From contig NZ_JAGGOK010000025.1 of assembly GCF_018614615.1 (NCBI RefSeq), forward strand, positions 62,001 through 126,000: DNA of 64,000 nt. Direction: 5' to 3'. Within the stretch, counting starts at the first letter, position 1; every line of letters begins with the position of its first letter. Of this stretch, positions 34,495 to 44,036 are shown piece by piece. Made by a program: the position numbers and the translations under genes. The DNA is from Streptomyces sp. ISL-100 (GTDB lineage: Bacteria; Actinomycetota; Actinomycetes; Streptomycetales; Streptomycetaceae). The notes below the pieces were generated by a model. That model had not been told where the DNA came from. It did not search any database and saw only the letters and a program-made list of their open reading frames with translations.

Positions 34495-35548
34495 CGGGCG
34501 CGCTGCCGGGCGGGGGGCTGCCGGTTCCAGTGGGCGGGCTCCCGGCCGGCGGTTCACCGGCCGGCGGACCGGCGGCCGGCGGACCGGCGGCCGGCGGACC
34601 GGCGGCCGGCGGACCGGCGGCCGGTGCGTCGTCCTGGTCGTCCTCGGCCTTCTCCGCTTCGGACCCGTCGGACCCGTCACCCTGCTCGGCCCGTTCGCCG
34701 GCGTGCCGCGTCGCCGTCCAGGCCGCGCAGCACAGCAGCAGCTTCGCCGTGAGGTTGATCCACAGCAGCAGGGCCACGGGAACGCCGAACGCCCCGTACA
34801 TGCTCTTCGCCGCGACGCCCTTCATGTAGCTGCCGAGCAGCACCTTGAGCAGCTCGAAGCCGACCGCGCCGATGAGCGACGCGGTGATCAGCCGGTGCCT
34901 GACCGGCTGTACCCCCGGCAGCAGGGTCAGGACGTACAGCAGGATCAGGAAGTCCGCGCCGACCGCGAGGACGAGCGCGGCGATCTGCAGCATCACGCCG
35001 CCCGCGCCGCTCTCAGGGATGCCGATCTGTTCGGCGGTCCAGTCGACGGCCGTCGAGCCGATCGAGGAGGCGGCCCAGGACGACAGCCCGATCACGCCGA
35101 GGCCGCCCAGCACCACGGCGTCCTTGAGCTTGCGCACGACGGGGTTGCCCTCGTCCACGTCGTCCAGCTCCCAGACGGCCCGCAGGCATTCCCGCATCGA
35201 GCCGACCCACCCGATGCCGGTGAAGAGCAGCAGGGCGCCGGCGACGAGGCCGACTGTGCCCGCGTTCTCCACAAGGGAGGCGAGGTCGAGCTGGCCGGAG
35301 ATACCGGGCACCTGCTCGGCGATCTTGTTCTCCATGCGGTGCAGCTGATCGTCGGAGAGCAGGGCCGCGCCGATCGCGGCGGTGACGGTGATCAGCGGGA
35401 AGAGCGAGAGGAAGCTGATGAAGGTGATCGCGGCGGCCAGCCGGGTCCAGTGGACGCGGTCGAGCGTTTCGTACGTACGCCAGGCGTGAGTGACCATCAG
35501 TCGGGTCACGAACGGGCCGACGACGGGCAGTCTTTTTAGCCAGTCCAT
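34442..35548 (-). CDS. YihY/BrkB-family inner membrane protein
   Basis: A 368-residue membrane protein with about six spans. Family features include RLAAAITFISFLSLFPLITV, TGIGWVGSMRECLRAVWELD and VALLLWINLTAKLLLCCAAW. Residues after about 295 form a disordered, acidic then Pro-Gly-Ala-rich tail with five-residue GPPAA repeats. The family is often mis-called RNase BN; its function is unsettled, perhaps transport. It overlaps the GtrA gene stop at its start and the carboxypeptidase at its end. Confidence 0.88.
   Translation of the reverse strand: MDWLKRLPVVGPFVTRLMVTHAWRTYETLDRVHWTRLAAAITFISFLSLFPLITVTAAIGAALLSDDQLHRMENKIAEQVPGISGQLDLASLVENAGTVGLVAGALLLFTGIGWVGSMRECLRAVWELDDVDEGNPVVRKLKDAVVLGGLGVIGLSSWAASSIGSTAVDWTAEQIGIPESGAGGVMLQIAALVLAVGADFLILLYVLTLLPGVQPVRHRLITASLIGAVGFELLKVLLGSYMKGVAAKSMYGAFGVPVALLLWINLTAKLLLCCAAWTATRHAGERAEQGDGSDGSEAEKAEDDQDDAPAAGPPAAGPPAAGPPAAGPPAGEPPAGSPPTGTGSPPPGSAPASGAGGGAPGRAAASAD
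34553..34623. repeat. 15-bp tandem repeat in the YihY gene
   Basis: About four and a half copies of CGGCCGGCGGACCGG sit inside the 3' end of the YihY-like gene and encode the GPPAA/AGPPA tail. Copy number is probably variable between strains. Confidence 0.8.
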
Positions 35549-35871
35549 GAAATGCGCCTACCCTCCGCGGCGAAAACCAGCGTCCGGGTTCCCCAGAAAC
35601 GCAGGCAGGTGGCGAGCGCCATGCCGGCGACCGCTCCCGAGACGGTGTCGGCGCGGGGGGAGGTGAGCCCGAGGCCGTAGTGGCAGGCGGTGAGGCAGAG
35701 GAGTTGTACGAGGGCTCCCGCGAGGTTGACGGCGAAGAAGATCGCGTACTGCCGCGCCCGTGCCCGGACGCGGACCGCCGCCCGCTGCTGCCGCTGCCGG
35801 TAGGTGCCGAGTGCGTTTCCGGCGTACGCGCTGGTCGCACTGGTCAGGCCCTTGACGGCCGCCCCTCTCAC
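35536..35871 (-). CDS. GtrA-family membrane protein
   Basis: A 111-residue, four-span protein (QYAIFFAVNLAGALVQLLCL, TVSGAVAGMALATCLRFWGTR). GtrA proteins are associated with moving polyprenyl-linked sugars; the mycobacterial Rv3789 sits beside dprE1 and dprE2. The GTG at 35871 overlaps the stop of the UbiA gene by 4 nt, and its stop overlaps the next gene start by 13 nt, so PAP2, UbiA, GtrA and YihY form one coupled operon. Confidence 0.85.
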   Translation of the reverse strand: MRGAAVKGLTSATSAYAGNALGTYRQRQQRAAVRVRARARQYAIFFAVNLAGALVQLLCLTACHYGLGLTSPRADTVSGAVAGMALATCLRFWGTRTLVFAAEGRRISWTG

Positions 35872-36869
35872 AGATCGGCCACCGCGAGCCCGTACATCGC
35901 CACCCACACCAGGCCGATGACGGCGAGCCCCCGGTCGCGCAGGACGACGTCCTCGGGGGCTCCGGCCGTGCCCCGGTCGGCGAAAACGGCGTACCGCAGC
36001 ACGGAGAGGATGAACGCGACCATCGACAGCTGACGCCACGGCAGCAGGCTGCCGTTGGCCGTGCCGCCGCTCTCCAGCGCCCACAGGCAGTACCCCAGTA
36101 CGGCGACTCCGGCCGCGAGCTGCCAGACGAAGCGCAGGTAGCCGGTGGTGTATTCGCCGAGGAGGGCGCGGGTGGCGCCGCGCTTCTCCGGGCGGCCGGC
36201 CATCTGCACGGCCTCGGAGTAGCGCTTCGCGGCGACCATGAAGAGCGCGCCGAAGCCCGCGGTGATCAGGAACCAGCGGGAGAGGGGGATGTGGAGCGCC
36301 ACGCCGCCGATCATCGCGCGCATCAGGAAACCGGTGGTGACGACGACGAGATCGACGACGAGGACGTGCTTGAGCCGCACGCAGTACGCGAACTGCATGA
36401 GGACGTACGCCGTGAGGAGAGCGGCCGTCATCGCGTTGCAGAGCAGGACGGCGGCGACCGGTGCGAGGACGGCGAGCAGCCCCCCGGCGGCGTACGCGAC
36501 GGGTACGGGGACCTGGCCCGCGGCGACGGGGCGGCGGCACTTGACGGGGTGCGCGCGGTCGGCGTCGGCGTCGCGCGCGTCGTTGATCAGGTAGACGGCG
36601 GACGCGGCGGCGGTGAACAGTACGAAGACGACGGCCAGTTGGGCCAGGGACCGGGGGGAGGCCAGTTCGCCGGCGGCGGCGGGCGCGGCGAGGACCAGCA
36701 CGTTCTTGACCCACTGGCGGGGGCGCGCGGTGCGCAGCAACCCGGCGGGCAGGCTCAGCGGCCGCCGCCTCGGCGCTCGGGGCGGCGCGGCGCGGCGGGG
36801 CTGCCCGATGACGGCGGCGGGGGTGGTGGCGGTTGTGGTTGTTGTGGTGGTGGTACTGCGCTCAGACAT
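35868..36869 (-). CDS. decaprenyl-phosphate phosphoribosyltransferase (UbiA family)
   Basis: A 333-residue integral membrane prenyltransferase-fold enzyme, expected to join 5-phosphoribosyl diphosphate to decaprenyl phosphate. The Asp-rich motif is LINDARDADADRAHPVKCRR, and the second is YSEAVQMAG. The N-terminus carries a Thr run and Arg/Pro-rich tail, then RPRQWVKNVLVLAAP. It corresponds to Rv3806c in mycobacteria. It overlaps the PAP2 gene by 8 nt and GtrA by 4 nt. Confidence 0.9.
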   Translation of the reverse strand: MSERSTTTTTTTTATTPAAVIGQPRRAAPPRAPRRRPLSLPAGLLRTARPRQWVKNVLVLAAPAAAGELASPRSLAQLAVVFVLFTAAASAVYLINDARDADADRAHPVKCRRPVAAGQVPVPVAYAAGGLLAVLAPVAAVLLCNAMTAALLTAYVLMQFAYCVRLKHVLVVDLVVVTTGFLMRAMIGGVALHIPLSRWFLITAGFGALFMVAAKRYSEAVQMAGRPEKRGATRALLGEYTTGYLRFVWQLAAGVAVLGYCLWALESGGTANGSLLPWRQLSMVAFILSVLRYAVFADRGTAGAPEDVVLRDRGLAVIGLVWVAMYGLAVADL

Positions 36870-37422
36870 ACGGGGCACCTCCGTCGGTCGCGGCCACGGC
36901 CACGGCTGCGGCGGCGGCCGGCCCGGCCATCCAGGCCGCGCCGAGTCCGGCGGTGATCCCGCCGAGCAGGACACCGGCCACGACATCGGTCGGGTAGTGG
37001 ACGCCGACCACCAGCCGGGACACGCACATCGCGGCGGCCAGCGGCGGCACAAGGCGGTGGCCGGCGGGGCGCAGCACGCCGAAGGCCACGGCCGCGGCGG
37101 CCGCCGATGCCGCGTGGGAGCTGGGGAAGGAGTGCCGGCCCGCGGTGCTCACCAGGGGCTCCAGGGCGGCGAGCTGGGGGCGGGCGCGGCGTACGGCCAG
37201 CTTGATTCCCATGCTCGCCAGGTGCGCCGCGCCGATCAGCGCCGTACCGCGCAGCCAGGCGTGGCGGCGTTCGTGGTCGGCCCCCGCGCCCAGGAGGCCT
37301 GCGGCGATCCAGACGGCGCCGTGCTCACCGCACCAGGAGAGCCCCCGGGCGGCGGCCGCCACGCGTGGATCCGTACCGCAGTCCCGCATTGCCGACAGCA
37401 GACGGCGATCAACCTCTCGCAT
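36862..37422 (-). CDS. PAP2-type phosphatase (decaprenylphosphoryl-5-phosphoribose phosphatase candidate)
   Basis: A 186-residue membrane phosphatase with the three PAP2 motifs: KLAVRRARP, FPSSHA and SRLVVGVHYPTDV. In this context the likely substrate is decaprenylphosphoryl-beta-D-5-phosphoribose, the product of the overlapping UbiA gene, as for Rv3807c. It is the first gene of the leftward operon and is divergent from dprE1. Confidence 0.88.
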   Translation of the reverse strand: MREVDRRLLSAMRDCGTDPRVAAAARGLSWCGEHGAVWIAAGLLGAGADHERRHAWLRGTALIGAAHLASMGIKLAVRRARPQLAALEPLVSTAGRHSFPSSHAASAAAAAVAFGVLRPAGHRLVPPLAAAMCVSRLVVGVHYPTDVVAGVLLGGITAGLGAAWMAGPAAAAAVAVAATDGGAPYV

Positions 37423-37605
37423 CCGTCACCCCTTTTCCGTAGCGGCGACCCGGCCAGTCGGTCGGGCGCAGGCAAGGGGCGACTCTGCTCGGATTAAGCA
37501 GACTAGTCATGTTAATTGCTGACGACACACCACCAACCACCCATTTGCCCAGCACACCAGGCGATTTACTGAACTGCGATGTTTAGGGACGATACGGTCA
37601 CTGTC

Positions 37606-39030
37606 ATGCCTGTCGACACCGCGTCCGCCTCGGCCTCTGCCTCCGCTTCCGCCTCCGCCTCCGCCTCGGCCTCCGCCTCAGTGGAAGTCACCGGTTGGGG
37701 CCGCACCGCCCCGACGACCGCCGCCCGCCTGGTCCGGCCCCGTTCGTACGAGGAGGCGGCGGCCGCGGTCCTCGACTGCGCGGCCCACGGCGCGCGCGGC
37801 GGCATCGCGCGCGGGCTCGGCCGGGCGTACGGCGACGCGGCGCAGAACGCGGGCGGCTCCGTACTCGAAATGACCGGGCTGGACCGCATCAGTACGGTCG
37901 ACGCCCGGGCGGGCGTCGTGGTGTGCGACGCGGGCGTGAGCCTGCACCGGCTGATGGAAGTGCTGCTGCCGCTCGGCTGGTTCGTGCCGGTGACGCCCGG
38001 GACCCGGTACGTGACCGTGGGCGGCGCGATCGGCGCCGACATCCACGGCAAGAACCACCACGGCTCGGGCTCCTTCTCGCGTCACGTCGTCTCGCTCGAA
38101 CTGCTCACCGCCGACGGCGAGGTGCGTACGGTCCCCTCCGGCACCGGACTGTTCGACGCAACGGCCGGCGGCATGGGCCTGACCGGCGTCATCCTTTCGG
38201 CGAGCATCCAACTCCTCCCGGTGGAGACCTCCTTCATGCGGGTCGACACCGAACGCGCCGCCGACCTGGACGACCTGATGGCCCGCCTCACCGCCACCGA
38301 CCACCGCTACCGCTACTCGGTCGCCTGGATCGACCTCCTCGCGCGCGGCGCGGCCATGGGGCGCTCGGTCCTCACCCGGGGGGAGCACGCCCCGCTGGAC
38401 GCGCTCCCGGCGGGCGCCCGCCGGGAGCCGCTCGCGTTCCGGCCGGGACGGCTCCCGGCCGCGCCCGGGTTCGTACCGGAAGGGCTGCTCGGCAGGGCAT
38501 CGGTGGGGCTGTTCAACGAGCTCTGGTACCGCAGGGCACCGCAAGCGCGCCGCACCGGTGAAATCCAGAAACTGTCGACGTTCTTCCACCCGCTGGACGG
38601 TGTCCCGCACTGGAACCGGATCTACGGGCCCGGCGGGTTCGTCCAGTACCAGTTCGTCGTCGGGTACGGACAGGAGGAGGCCCTGCGCCGGATCGTCGGC
38701 CGCATCTCGGGGCGTGGTTGCCCGTCGTTTCTCGCCGTACTGAAACGGTTCGGGGACAGCGATCCGGGCTGGCTTTCCTTCCCGGTGCCCGGCTGGACGC
38801 TCGCGCTGGACATCCCGGCGGGCCTGCCGGGGCTGGGCGCGTTCCTCGACGAGCTCGACGAGGAGGTCGTGGCGGCCGGCGGCCGCGTCTACCTGGCGAA
38901 GGACTCCCGGCTGCGGCCGGAGCTGCTGGCGGCGATGTATCCGCGGCTGCCGGAATTCCGGGCGCTGCGCGCCGAACTCGACCCGCGCGGCGTCTTCACG
39001 TCGGACCTCTCCCGCCGCCTTTCCCTCTGA
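37606..39030 (+). CDS. dprE1: decaprenylphosphoryl-beta-D-ribose oxidase (DprE1 homolog)
   Basis: A 474-residue FAD enzyme that oxidises decaprenylphosphoryl-ribose to the 2'-keto form. After an unusual (Ser-Ala)n N-terminal repeat come the FAD motifs GLGRAYGDAAQ and GGAIGADIHGKNHHGSGSF (with the FAD/active-site His), then RVYLAKDSR with the conserved Lys. The segment LSFPVPGWTLALDIP aligns with mycobacterial LSFPIPGWNICVDFP, so the Cys that benzothiazinones attack is Ala400 here. It is followed 39 nt later by dprE2. Confidence 0.92.
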   Translation: MPVDTASASASASASASASASASASVEVTGWGRTAPTTAARLVRPRSYEEAAAAVLDCAAHGARGGIARGLGRAYGDAAQNAGGSVLEMTGLDRISTVDARAGVVVCDAGVSLHRLMEVLLPLGWFVPVTPGTRYVTVGGAIGADIHGKNHHGSGSFSRHVVSLELLTADGEVRTVPSGTGLFDATAGGMGLTGVILSASIQLLPVETSFMRVDTERAADLDDLMARLTATDHRYRYSVAWIDLLARGAAMGRSVLTRGEHAPLDALPAGARREPLAFRPGRLPAAPGFVPEGLLGRASVGLFNELWYRRAPQARRTGEIQKLSTFFHPLDGVPHWNRIYGPGGFVQYQFVVGYGQEEALRRIVGRISGRGCPSFLAVLKRFGDSDPGWLSFPVPGWTLALDIPAGLPGLGAFLDELDEEVVAAGGRVYLAKDSRLRPELLAAMYPRLPEFRALRAELDPRGVFTSDLSRRLSL

Positions 39031-39069
39031 CTGACGTTGTCCGTACACGTCCCCCTCCAGGAGCGCATC

Positions 39070-39825
39070 ATGAAGGACGCCTTCGGCATCCCCCAGTCCC
39101 TGCTCGTCCTCGGCGGCACGTCCGAGATCGGCCTCGCCACGGCCCGCCGCCTGATCGCCCGCCGCACGCGTACGGTCTGGCTGGCCGGCCGCCCGTCCCC
39201 CGCCCTCGAAGAGGCGGCGGCCGGGCTGCGGGGGCTGGGCGCGGAGGTCCGTACCATCGCATTCGACGCGCTCGACCCCGTGGCGCACGAGGAAAAGCTC
39301 GGCAAGGTCTTCGCCGAGGGTGACGTCGACATGGTGCTGCTGGCCTTCGGCGTCCTCGGCGACCAGGCGCACGACGAGGAACAGTCCCTGTCGGCGGTCA
39401 GGGTCGCGCAGACGAACTACACGGGCGCCGTCTCGGCCGCCCTGGTGTGCGCGAACGCGCTCCAGGGACAGGGCCACGGCTCACTGGTCGTGCTGTCGTC
39501 GGTGGCGGGCGAGCGCGCCCGCCGCGCGAATTTCATCTATGGGTCGAGCAAGGCGGGCCTGGACGCCTTCGCGCAGGGCCTGGGCGACGCGCTGTACGGG
39601 ACGGGCGTGCACGTGATGGTCGTACGCCCCGGATTCGTCCGGTCGAAGATGACGGCGGGCCTGCCGGAGGCACCCCTGGCGACCACCCCCGCGCTGGTCG
39701 CTACCGCCATCGAGCTCGGGCTGCGGCGGCGCTCGGAGACGGTGTGGGTGCCGGGGGCGATGCGGTTCGTGATGTCGGCGCTCCGGCACCTACCGCGACC
39801 GTTGTTCCGGCGGCTGCCGGTCTGA
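39070..39825 (+). CDS. dprE2: decaprenylphospho-beta-D-erythro-pentofuranosid-2-ulose reductase (DprE2 homolog)
   Basis: A 251-residue short-chain dehydrogenase that would reduce the DprE1 product to decaprenylphosphoryl-arabinose using NADH. Motifs are LVLGGTSEIGLATAR for nucleotide binding, VVLSSVAGERARR with the Ser, and YGSSKAGLDAF (Tyr-x-x-x-Lys). The start is MKDAFGIPQS. Together with dprE1 and the divergent PAP2/UbiA/GtrA genes it completes the arabinose donor pathway. Confidence 0.92.
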   Translation: MKDAFGIPQSLLVLGGTSEIGLATARRLIARRTRTVWLAGRPSPALEEAAAGLRGLGAEVRTIAFDALDPVAHEEKLGKVFAEGDVDMVLLAFGVLGDQAHDEEQSLSAVRVAQTNYTGAVSAALVCANALQGQGHGSLVVLSSVAGERARRANFIYGSSKAGLDAFAQGLGDALYGTGVHVMVVRPGFVRSKMTAGLPEAPLATTPALVATAIELGLRRRSETVWVPGAMRFVMSALRHLPRPLFRRLPV

Positions 39826-39840
39826 GCGCGAATCCGGCCC

Positions 39841-39878
39841 CTCCGGCGCTTGAGGAGCGGGGTCTGGGGCAGCGCCCC
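39841..39878. repeat. dispersed 38-nt intergenic repeat, copy 1
   Basis: Starts CTCCGGCGCTTGAGGAGCGG and ends CAGCGCCCC. It is nearly identical (36 of 38 positions) to the reverse complement of 49667-49704. It contains the inverted motif GGGGTCTGGGGC...GCGCCCC and lies between convergent genes. Confidence 0.8.
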
Positions 39879-39907
39879 AAAAAGCCCCGCAGGGCACGCC
39901 CCAGCCG

Positions 39908-40501
39908 TCAGGACCGAAGCGAGGGCGTCGCCGGCTGGTCCACCGGCGAGTTCTGGGCCGGGACAACGCCTACGGCCCCGCCCCCGAACGCGTACTCCCG
40001 GAGCTTGCGCCACACCCCGTCCGCCCCCTGCTCGTACAGCGCGAACCCGGTGCAGGCCCACTCCGCCTCGTACTCCGCGAGCTCTTCGTAGGCCCGGTCC
40101 ATCCCCTCTTCGGAGATGCCGTGGGCGACCGTGACATGCGGGTGATACGGGAACTGAAGATCGCGCACCAGCGGCCCCGACGCGTCCCGCACCCGCTTCT
40201 GGAGCCACGCGCAGGCCGCCGCACCCTCGACGACCTGCACAAAGACGACCGGGGAGAGCGGGCGGAACGTACCCGTACCCGACAGCCGCATCGGGAAGGA
40301 GCGCCCGGACGCAGCGACGGCGCCGAGGTGCGCCTCGACGGCGGGCAGGAGCGCCGCGTCGACCTCGGTGGGCGGGAGGAGGGTGACATGCGTGGGGATG
40401 CCGTGCGCGGCCGGATCCCCGAAGCTAGCGCGCCGCTCCTGGAGCAGGCTGCCGTACGGCTCCGGGACCGCGATCGAAACGCCGAGCGTTACGGTCCCCA
40501 C
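39908..40501 (-). CDS. 2'-5' RNA ligase family protein
   Basis: A 197-residue protein of the 2H phosphoesterase superfamily with both catalytic HxT motifs: THVTLLPPT and HPHVTVAHG. Members hydrolyse or form 2'-5' or cyclic phosphodiester bonds in RNA or nucleotides; the substrate here is unknown. It is convergent with dprE2 and upstream on the same strand of nothing obvious. The start is MGTVTLGVSI. Confidence 0.85.
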   Translation of the reverse strand: MGTVTLGVSIAVPEPYGSLLQERRASFGDPAAHGIPTHVTLLPPTEVDAALLPAVEAHLGAVAASGRSFPMRLSGTGTFRPLSPVVFVQVVEGAAACAWLQKRVRDASGPLVRDLQFPYHPHVTVAHGISEEGMDRAYEELAEYEAEWACTGFALYEQGADGVWRKLREYAFGGGAVGVVPAQNSPVDQPATPSLRS

Positions 40502-40635
40502 GTCGTTCTCCTCCGTCGTCGTCCGGTACGTCCTGTGTGGTGCTGCCAGTGTGCAGTGTGGCGGGCCCGCGGCCCTCGTGGCCAGAGTCCTTGGTCCGAA
40601 CCTTGGTCACGTTCCGGACCGACCGGCACCCTCGC

Positions 40636-41661
<1,026 letters not shown>

Positions 41662-41703
41662 TCAGGTGTGGAACCCAACTCGGTTCTCCGGTGTATCAAG
41701 AGT

Positions 41704-42315
41704 GTGGAGACGCGGGAGGGGACCCTGGAGGGGGGCCGCATCGGCATCGACGATGCTGCGGTGATCGCGCGCGTACGGTCCGGGGAGCCCGAGGCGTACG
41801 CGGAACTGGTGCGCGCCTACACAGGTATCGCGGTCAGAGCGGCTGTGGCGCTTGGAGCGGGTGCGGACGCGGAAGACGTGGTGCAGGCGGGCTTCTTCAA
41901 GGCGTACCAGTCGCTGGGGCGCTTCAGGGACGGCTCGGCGTTCCGGCCGTGGTTGCTCCAGATTGTCGCGAATGAGACGAGAAACACAGTTCGCTCGGCG
42001 GGGCGTCTGCGGGCGGCGACGGGGCGGGAAGCGGCGTTGCTGGGTGCGGGGCCGGTGATACCGGAATCGGCCGATCCGGCGGTGGCGGCGCTGGCGGAGG
42101 AGCGGCGGCAGCAGTTACTGGCCGCGCTGGACGAGCTGAGCGAGGACCAGCGCCGGGTCGTCACGTACCGCTATCTGCTGGAGATGGACGAGGCGGAGAC
42201 GGCGGAGGCACTGGGCTGGCCGCGGGGCACGGTGAAGTCGAGGCTGAACCGCGGGCTGAAGAAACTGGGGCAGATTCTGCCGGGGGCGTGGGAAGGGGGT
42301 GATGAGCATGAGTAG
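41704..42315 (+). CDS. ECF-type RNA polymerase sigma factor
   Basis: A 203-residue sigma factor. Region 2 is AEDVVQAGFFKAYQSLGRF, and region 4 is LDELSEDQRRVVTYRYLLEM followed by ALGWPRGTVKSRLNRGLKKL. The GTG at 41704 is used; GTG 41761 would remove 19 residues. It overlaps the next gene, a membrane protein that looks like its anti-sigma factor, by 8 nt. Confidence 0.88.
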   Translation: METREGTLEGGRIGIDDAAVIARVRSGEPEAYAELVRAYTGIAVRAAVALGAGADAEDVVQAGFFKAYQSLGRFRDGSAFRPWLLQIVANETRNTVRSAGRLRAATGREAALLGAGPVIPESADPAVAALAEERRQQLLAALDELSEDQRRVVTYRYLLEMDEAETAEALGWPRGTVKSRLNRGLKKLGQILPGAWEGGDEHE

Positions 42316-43090
42316 CGACCTGCCCGAGGAGCTGCGCGAGACGCTGCCCGACGAGCTGCGCGAGCTGGGGCGCGGGATGCGGGTCCCGGACGTCGACGGG
42401 GCGACGATGGCCGAGCGGGTGCTGGCGCAGATCATCGCGGAGGCGGTACCCGTGCCGGTGGCCGGGCCTCCGGGGCGCGGCGAGCGGGTACGGGCCTGGG
42501 CGCGGCGCAGGTGGCGGCTGCTGACCGCCGGGCTGTCCGGGCTGCTGGTCGTGCTGGTGCTCACGCCCCCGGTGCGGGCGGCCGTCGTGGAGTGGTTCGA
42601 CTTCGGCGGCGTGGAGGTGCGGTACGACCCGACGGCCTCGCCGCCGGGGTCGCCCGGCGCGGGGCCGCCCGGCTGCCCGCAGGGGCTGACGGTGGCGGAG
42701 GCGGCGCTGCGGGCCGGCTTCGATCCGGTGCTGCCGGCGGGGCTGGGGGAGCCGGTGGCGGCTTCGGTCTCGGACGACCGGCGGGTGCTGTCCGTGTGCT
42801 GGGGGAAGGTCCGGATCGACGAGTTCCGGGCGACCATCGATCCGCTCTTCTACAAGGCGACGCCCGTGCCCGCCGCTTATACGGAAGTGGACGGCCGCAC
42901 AGCCCTGTGGTTTTCGGAGCGCCACCGGCTGACGCTGAAGCTCGTGGACGAGGCCGGCCGGTCGTACGGGTACGAGGTCAGGGCGGCCGGCCCGACCCTG
43001 CTCTGGCAGCACGGCGGGCTGCTGACGCTGCGGCTGGAGGGCGTGGAGTCCATGGAGCGCGCGGTGAAACTCGCAGAATCCACCCGCTGA
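42308..43090 (+). CDS. membrane protein, probable anti-sigma factor
   Basis: A 260-residue protein with a cytoplasmic N-terminal region of about 65 residues (SDLPEELRETLPDELRELGR), one transmembrane helix (LLTAGLSGLLVVLVLTPPV) and an extracytoplasmic beta-rich domain of about 170 residues (FDFGGVEVRYDPTA ... GGLLTLRLEGVESMERAVKL), resembling DUF4367-like sensor domains. The 8-nt overlap with the ECF sigma gene makes an anti-sigma role likely. No zinc HxxxCxxC motif is present, so it is not a ZAS-type factor. Confidence 0.75.
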   Translation: MSSDLPEELRETLPDELRELGRGMRVPDVDGATMAERVLAQIIAEAVPVPVAGPPGRGERVRAWARRRWRLLTAGLSGLLVVLVLTPPVRAAVVEWFDFGGVEVRYDPTASPPGSPGAGPPGCPQGLTVAEAALRAGFDPVLPAGLGEPVAASVSDDRRVLSVCWGKVRIDEFRATIDPLFYKATPVPAAYTEVDGRTALWFSERHRLTLKLVDEAGRSYGYEVRAAGPTLLWQHGGLLTLRLEGVESMERAVKLAESTR

Positions 43091-43183
43091 GAGTGGAACC
43101 CGCAAGGCGTGGGCGGTGTATGAGAAGTGACACCGCAGCGAGGTGTCACGACACTGCGGCGACGCATCGACGGGGGACGAACC

Positions 43184-43978
43184 ATGCGATTGCTACGACG
43201 ACTTGCCGCCCTTGCCGGGGTGGTGCTCGCGATGATTCTGCTGGGTGCGTCACGGGCCGCGGCGGGCGGTCCTACCAGCGTGCTGGTGGTCTCGCCGGAC
43301 AGCGGACAGGCCGCTTCGCTCTACCACACAGCCGCCCGCTACCAGGAGTTGGCGAAGCACCTCGGTCCCGGGGAGGCGCACGGAGTGCGCAAGCGTCCCC
43401 TGGAGATCGACGGCGCGGTGGACGAGGGCGGGACATGGCGCCGGCTCACTGTGACGTGGCTTCGGCACGATGTGTCCGTGTGGCGGGTCGACCGGGTGCA
43501 CCTGCCGAAGCAGGGCGGCCCGATATGGGTCAGCACACAGACCGAGGGCCAGTTGGTCCCAGCCGAGCGCTGGCACCTGGCCGACGAGCCCGCGAAGCTG
43601 CGCGCCCTGCTGGACCGGCTGGGCGTGCTGGGCAAGGCCGGGGCCGTCGGCGCGGCGGGCGTGGGCGGCGGCGGCTTCCCGCCGGACTTTGTCAGCAGGT
43701 CAGAAGCCGAAGAGCGCGAGTCCGAAGCAGCCGTGCGAGAAGACGCCGAACCGGAAGCCGCGTCACCGGGAGCGGCTGAATCCGGCGTGGCGGCGCCGGG
43801 CCGGTCGGGTGACAGAGCCGGCTCGGCGGACTGGTGGTGGCCGATACCGGGGCTGGCGGCCGGGGCCCTGATCGGCTTCGCCGGGGTCACTCTGGTCCGG
43901 CGCGGCACGGCCCGACGGGAGCCGGGTCACCAGGACCCGGGCCCGCCGGGGCCTCGACGTCAACTCATCGACATGTGA
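43184..43978 (+). CDS. secreted membrane-anchored hypothetical protein
   Basis: A 264-residue protein. Signal peptide (LAALAGVVLAMILLGASRAAAGG), a folded domain (TSVLVVSPDSGQAASLYHT ... WRLTVTWLRHDVSVWRVDRV), a Gly/Ala/Glu linker, and a C-terminal transmembrane helix (WPIPGLAAGALIGFAGVTLV) with a basic tail. The ATG at 43184 follows CGGGGGACG. It is on the same strand as the sigma/anti-sigma pair and may be part of the same envelope-sensing unit. Function unknown. Confidence 0.75.
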   Translation: MRLLRRLAALAGVVLAMILLGASRAAAGGPTSVLVVSPDSGQAASLYHTAARYQELAKHLGPGEAHGVRKRPLEIDGAVDEGGTWRRLTVTWLRHDVSVWRVDRVHLPKQGGPIWVSTQTEGQLVPAERWHLADEPAKLRALLDRLGVLGKAGAVGAAGVGGGGFPPDFVSRSEAEERESEAAVREDAEPEAASPGAAESGVAAPGRSGDRAGSADWWWPIPGLAAGALIGFAGVTLVRRGTARREPGHQDPGPPGPRRQLIDM

Positions 43979-44036
43979 GGGGCGTCGGACGGGTTCGCTG
44001 TCTCAGCCCGTGCCGGCCCCTGCCGGGTCAGCCCGG

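Noticed and set aside
34553..34623. Tandem 15-bp repeats considered as a CRISPR-like array
   Set aside because: There are no spacers; the repeats are contiguous and encode an in-frame Pro/Gly/Ala tail of the YihY-like protein.
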